From contig JABSRP010000022.1 in assembly GCA_013215145.1 (NCBI GenBank), positions 62,001 to 126,000 of the forward strand: a DNA stretch of 64,000 nucleotides, given 5' to 3'. Within the stretch, counting starts at the first letter, position 1; each line of letters begins with the position of its first letter. The DNA comes from Pseudobacteriovorax sp. Lineage in GTDB: Bacteria > Bdellovibrionota_B > Oligoflexia > Oligoflexales > Oligoflexaceae. This document shows positions 62,029 through 64,000 of the stretch, piece after piece. The position numbers and the translations under genes were made by a program. Under the pieces are notes generated by a model. That model had not been told where the DNA came from. It worked only from the letters and a program-made list of their open reading frames with translations, and did no database searches.

Positions 62029-64000
62029 GTGTTAAAAGGTTTACCTCATGTAACGATTGTGATGGCGGCTTGCTTTATCGTAGGCTGCTTTCCTGGCGAA
62101 GGCTTTTTCGAACAAGAGGTCACTGAGACCGAGACCGTTGAAGAGATTCAAGTCAAATTAGTTGGCGAATCGGTTCAAGCATCTGTATCCAAAAACTCTA
62201 CGGTTACCCAAAAAGTAACGGTTCCAGAAGGATCGTCTATTGAGGGGGCATCTCTATCGATTCCACCGGGTGCGTTGACTGTGGATATGACTGTTAGTAT
62301 CGAAGAGACTGTGGCTATTACCTCACTTCAAAGTGGTGAGGAAGTAGAATATGCAAATTATGCTGCCGTTGGTGTAACCAACGACGCTGGCTTGGAAAAA
62401 CTTTTAACTCCAATGACGATCCAAATCCCCCTATCCGATTCTTCCACCTTCTCACTCACTCAAAACACAGAGCCTAATGCCGTTAAATTGCGAATTAGTT
62501 CGTCTGGAGGCACAGCTTGTAAAGAGCAGTTCATCTTGGAAGATGAATTTGAAATCAGTTACAACGGCGAACGAGGTCAGAACATTTTAACTCTAGAAAA
62601 GGAGTTTTTTGGCGCTTATCAGCCGGTGAGAATCTCGGCCAATTTTTATACTGACTTAGAGATAGCCCGTGACACCGTCAAGGAGCGAATCGCTGCAGGT
62701 ACGGCAACTGAGGAGGAGTTGCTCAGTGCTAAAAACGGCTGTCCTATCGTAACCAAGACTAAGAAAAAAGAGTTGGATAAGAGCAGCCCTATCATCATTG
62801 GTAAGGTCCAAAAAGAGATTAGCAATCGAACTTTGAATCTTAGCGCAAACATTACAGCAGATGTAGCGATGACCGGATGTACGATTTCCTTCAAAAACAA
62901 ATACTCTAGCATCCCTGAACCCTATGTGGTTTCGTCGGAATCAGCTAGCTTTGTCGTGGACCTGAGTACGTACTTGGAGCCGGTATCTGGTTCGGGTTTA
63001 CTAGAGTGTCAGTTCGCCGATGGCCGCTCGGGTAGCCAGGAATTTGACTCTGTGACATTGAATGCTATTGGACGAGCAGAAGGTGATCAGATAGATCGAA
63101 CTGCTAAGATTTTTACTGCACTTCCTGAAGGTGGTAGCTGCGTGCTCCATGGTCTCAATAAGATCACTGGAGAATCCGGTTCTGAAAGCTTTTCCAGTCC
63201 TGCCGAACATAAAATCTATTTTACAGAAGATGAAGGTGCTCTTGATTTAGACCTGTACGTGGAGTGTAAGTATCCTAACGGTGATGTGTTACGTACAGAT
63301 TCGTTTTCGTTGGCTGTGGGCGCTTGCACCACCTGTAGCCCCGAAGAAAATCCACCTCAAGTTATCAGTGTGAGTTTTCCTGCTACTGTGACGACTCCTG
63401 GAACATTCCAAATCGATTTGAATGCGAATGATGATACCGGTTTGGATAAAATATGCTTTGGGTTCACTTGGGCAAATACGAGTGTTCCAAGCGAAAATAT
63501 TTGTCAACCCATTAAAGAAAAAACGAACGGGGATCTTTACGCAATCGTTACCGTGCCCGACTACGTTAATGTAACGCCTCCCAACTTTTGGGTGACCTAC
63601 GTGGAGGTGTTTGATCTGGTAGGGAATTCGAACATCATTTACATTCATGATCATGGCGAGACTACCTATCGGAAGGCAACTTATAACGCCACGACAGGAA
63701 CCAAGTCACAAAGTGAAGTCACGGCGGTTCCCTATTTCTACTTTAGTATGACGGCAGGTGCTGGACACGACCCTGATATCGTGCCTCCTTTACTTACTGA
63801 TATAGTTACGGTACCTTCCTCAATCATAGCAAACGGCAGTTATACTATGGTTTTCGAAGTGGCTGATGCTGGTGAAAGCTATGATCCGAATAACAGATTC
63901 GTTGCGCTATGCTTTGATCTTAAAAATCAGGCCACTGGAGAGCTGCATCAACATTTCTGCCTCGATGATGTTATGCATGTTTCGGGTGATCGCTTTACTG
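62029..64000 (+). CDS. Large repetitive lipoprotein (C-terminus beyond window)
   Basis: Open from GTG 62029 (AGGAG 10 bp upstream) to the window end, at least 657 residues. The lipoprotein signal ends FIVGC. It is followed by an acidic stretch, then a ZU5-like strand pattern (SLSIPPGALTVDMTVSIEE). Later there are repeated beta-sandwich units with paired cysteines, for example DKICFGFTWANTS to ENICQP and VALCFDLKNQATG to QHFCLDD, about 145 residues apart. This is a surface-anchored multi-domain protein, perhaps for adhesion. The C-terminus cannot be seen. Confidence 0.75.
   Translation, partial: MLKGLPHVTIVMAACFIVGCFPGEGFFEQEVTETETVEEIQVKLVGESVQASVSKNSTVTQKVTVPEGSSIEGASLSIPPGALTVDMTVSIEETVAITSLQSGEEVEYANYAAVGVTNDAGLEKLLTPMTIQIPLSDSSTFSLTQNTEPNAVKLRISSSGGTACKEQFILEDEFEISYNGERGQNILTLEKEFFGAYQPVRISANFYTDLEIARDTVKERIAAGTATEEELLSAKNGCPIVTKTKKKELDKSSPIIIGKVQKEISNRTLNLSANITADVAMTGCTISFKNKYSSIPEPYVVSSESASFVVDLSTYLEPVSGSGLLECQFADGRSGSQEFDSVTLNAIGRAEGDQIDRTAKIFTALPEGGSCVLHGLNKITGESGSESFSSPAEHKIYFTEDEGALDLDLYVECKYPNGDVLRTDSFSLAVGACTTCSPEENPPQVISVSFPATVTTPGTFQIDLNANDDTGLDKICFGFTWANTSVPSENICQPIKEKTNGDLYAIVTVPDYVNVTPPNFWVTYVEVFDLVGNSNIIYIHDHGETTYRKATYNATTGTKSQSEVTAVPYFYFSMTAGAGHDPDIVPPLLTDIVTVPSSIIANGSYTMVFEVADAGESYDPNNRFVALCFDLKNQATGELHQHFCLDDVMHVSGDRFT

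Noticed and set aside
1..64000. Prophage, integron, toxin-antitoxin or restriction system
   Set aside because: Apart from the single IS, I found no integrase, phage structural gene, attachment repeats, methylase or paired toxin-antitoxin genes.

Overview
The window looks like chromosomal DNA of a free-living, Gram-negative, predator-lineage bacterium, most probably Bdellovibrionota/Oligoflexia (a Pseudobacteriovorax-like relative). This is an inference from gene content, not from a marker gene. The signs are a TIGR02147/DUF4423 regulator, many secreted proteins and lipoproteins with no recognised function, CheA-like Hpt+ATPase kinases on unusual sensor scaffolds, receiver-TPR proteins, a type III glutamine synthetase, and frequent TTG/GTG starts behind strong Shine-Dalgarno (SD) sequences. 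There are no rRNA or tRNA genes, no CRISPR array and no prophage. One insertion sequence is present.

Layout. 1-4.1 kb: a sortilin/VPS10-like beta-propeller lipoprotein (cut by the window edge) and an unknown secreted protein. 4.6-8.9 kb: a 1447-residue cytoplasmic CheA-like kinase whose leader can fold over its own ribosome-binding site. 9-12.3 kb: a Tat-exported PhoX-like protein and two secreted proteins, one of them DUF4360. 12.4-13.4 kb: a complete 1003-bp IS with 23-bp terminal inverted repeats, sitting at the T-run of the DUF4360 terminator. 13.7-17.4 kb: an outer-membrane barrel and a GH13 amylase lipoprotein, forming a small surface glucan-degradation operon. 17.7-21.6 kb: a defective-looking M23 lipoprotein facing a three-gene acyltransferase-type operon (GNAT-like, double GNAT-like, short condensation-like). 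21.9-26.5 kb: an RND pump and a TolC-type channel with no adaptor gene. 26.8-30.1 kb: MAPEG, MFS, a split YeeE/YedE sulfur transporter and a SnoaL-like protein. 30.3-33 kb: a 7TM-DISM sensor kinase, also with an SD-covering hairpin. 33.2-36.3 kb: XRE-TerB regulator, NfeD and two SPFH/stomatin proteins.

36.3-45 kb: a TPR protein with a dead receiver domain, a papain-like lipoprotein, a nitroreductase, a single-domain response regulator, a serine-hydrolase homologue without its catalytic serine, and a trypsin-like lipoprotein. 45.1-50.1 kb: a Tat-exported GMC oxidoreductase, unknown lipoproteins and secreted proteins, and the TIGR02147 regulator. 50.1-55.5 kb: small unknown genes, two tandem FN3-like lipoprotein paralogues and a potassium channel. 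55.8-58.9 kb: cobB and glnN. 59-64 kb: a VWA lipoprotein, a regulatory region with a tandem 13-bp repeat and a possible pseudoknot, a receiver-TPR pair, and a large lipoprotein running off the end.

Functionally, much of the window serves the cell envelope and signalling. The two Hpt kinases carry neither receiver nor CheW domains, so they must pass phosphate to separate receivers. Two intact receivers (39954 and 60645) lie in the same window. Starch-type polysaccharide breakdown, nitrogen assimilation and envelope stress/efflux make up the recognisable physiology.
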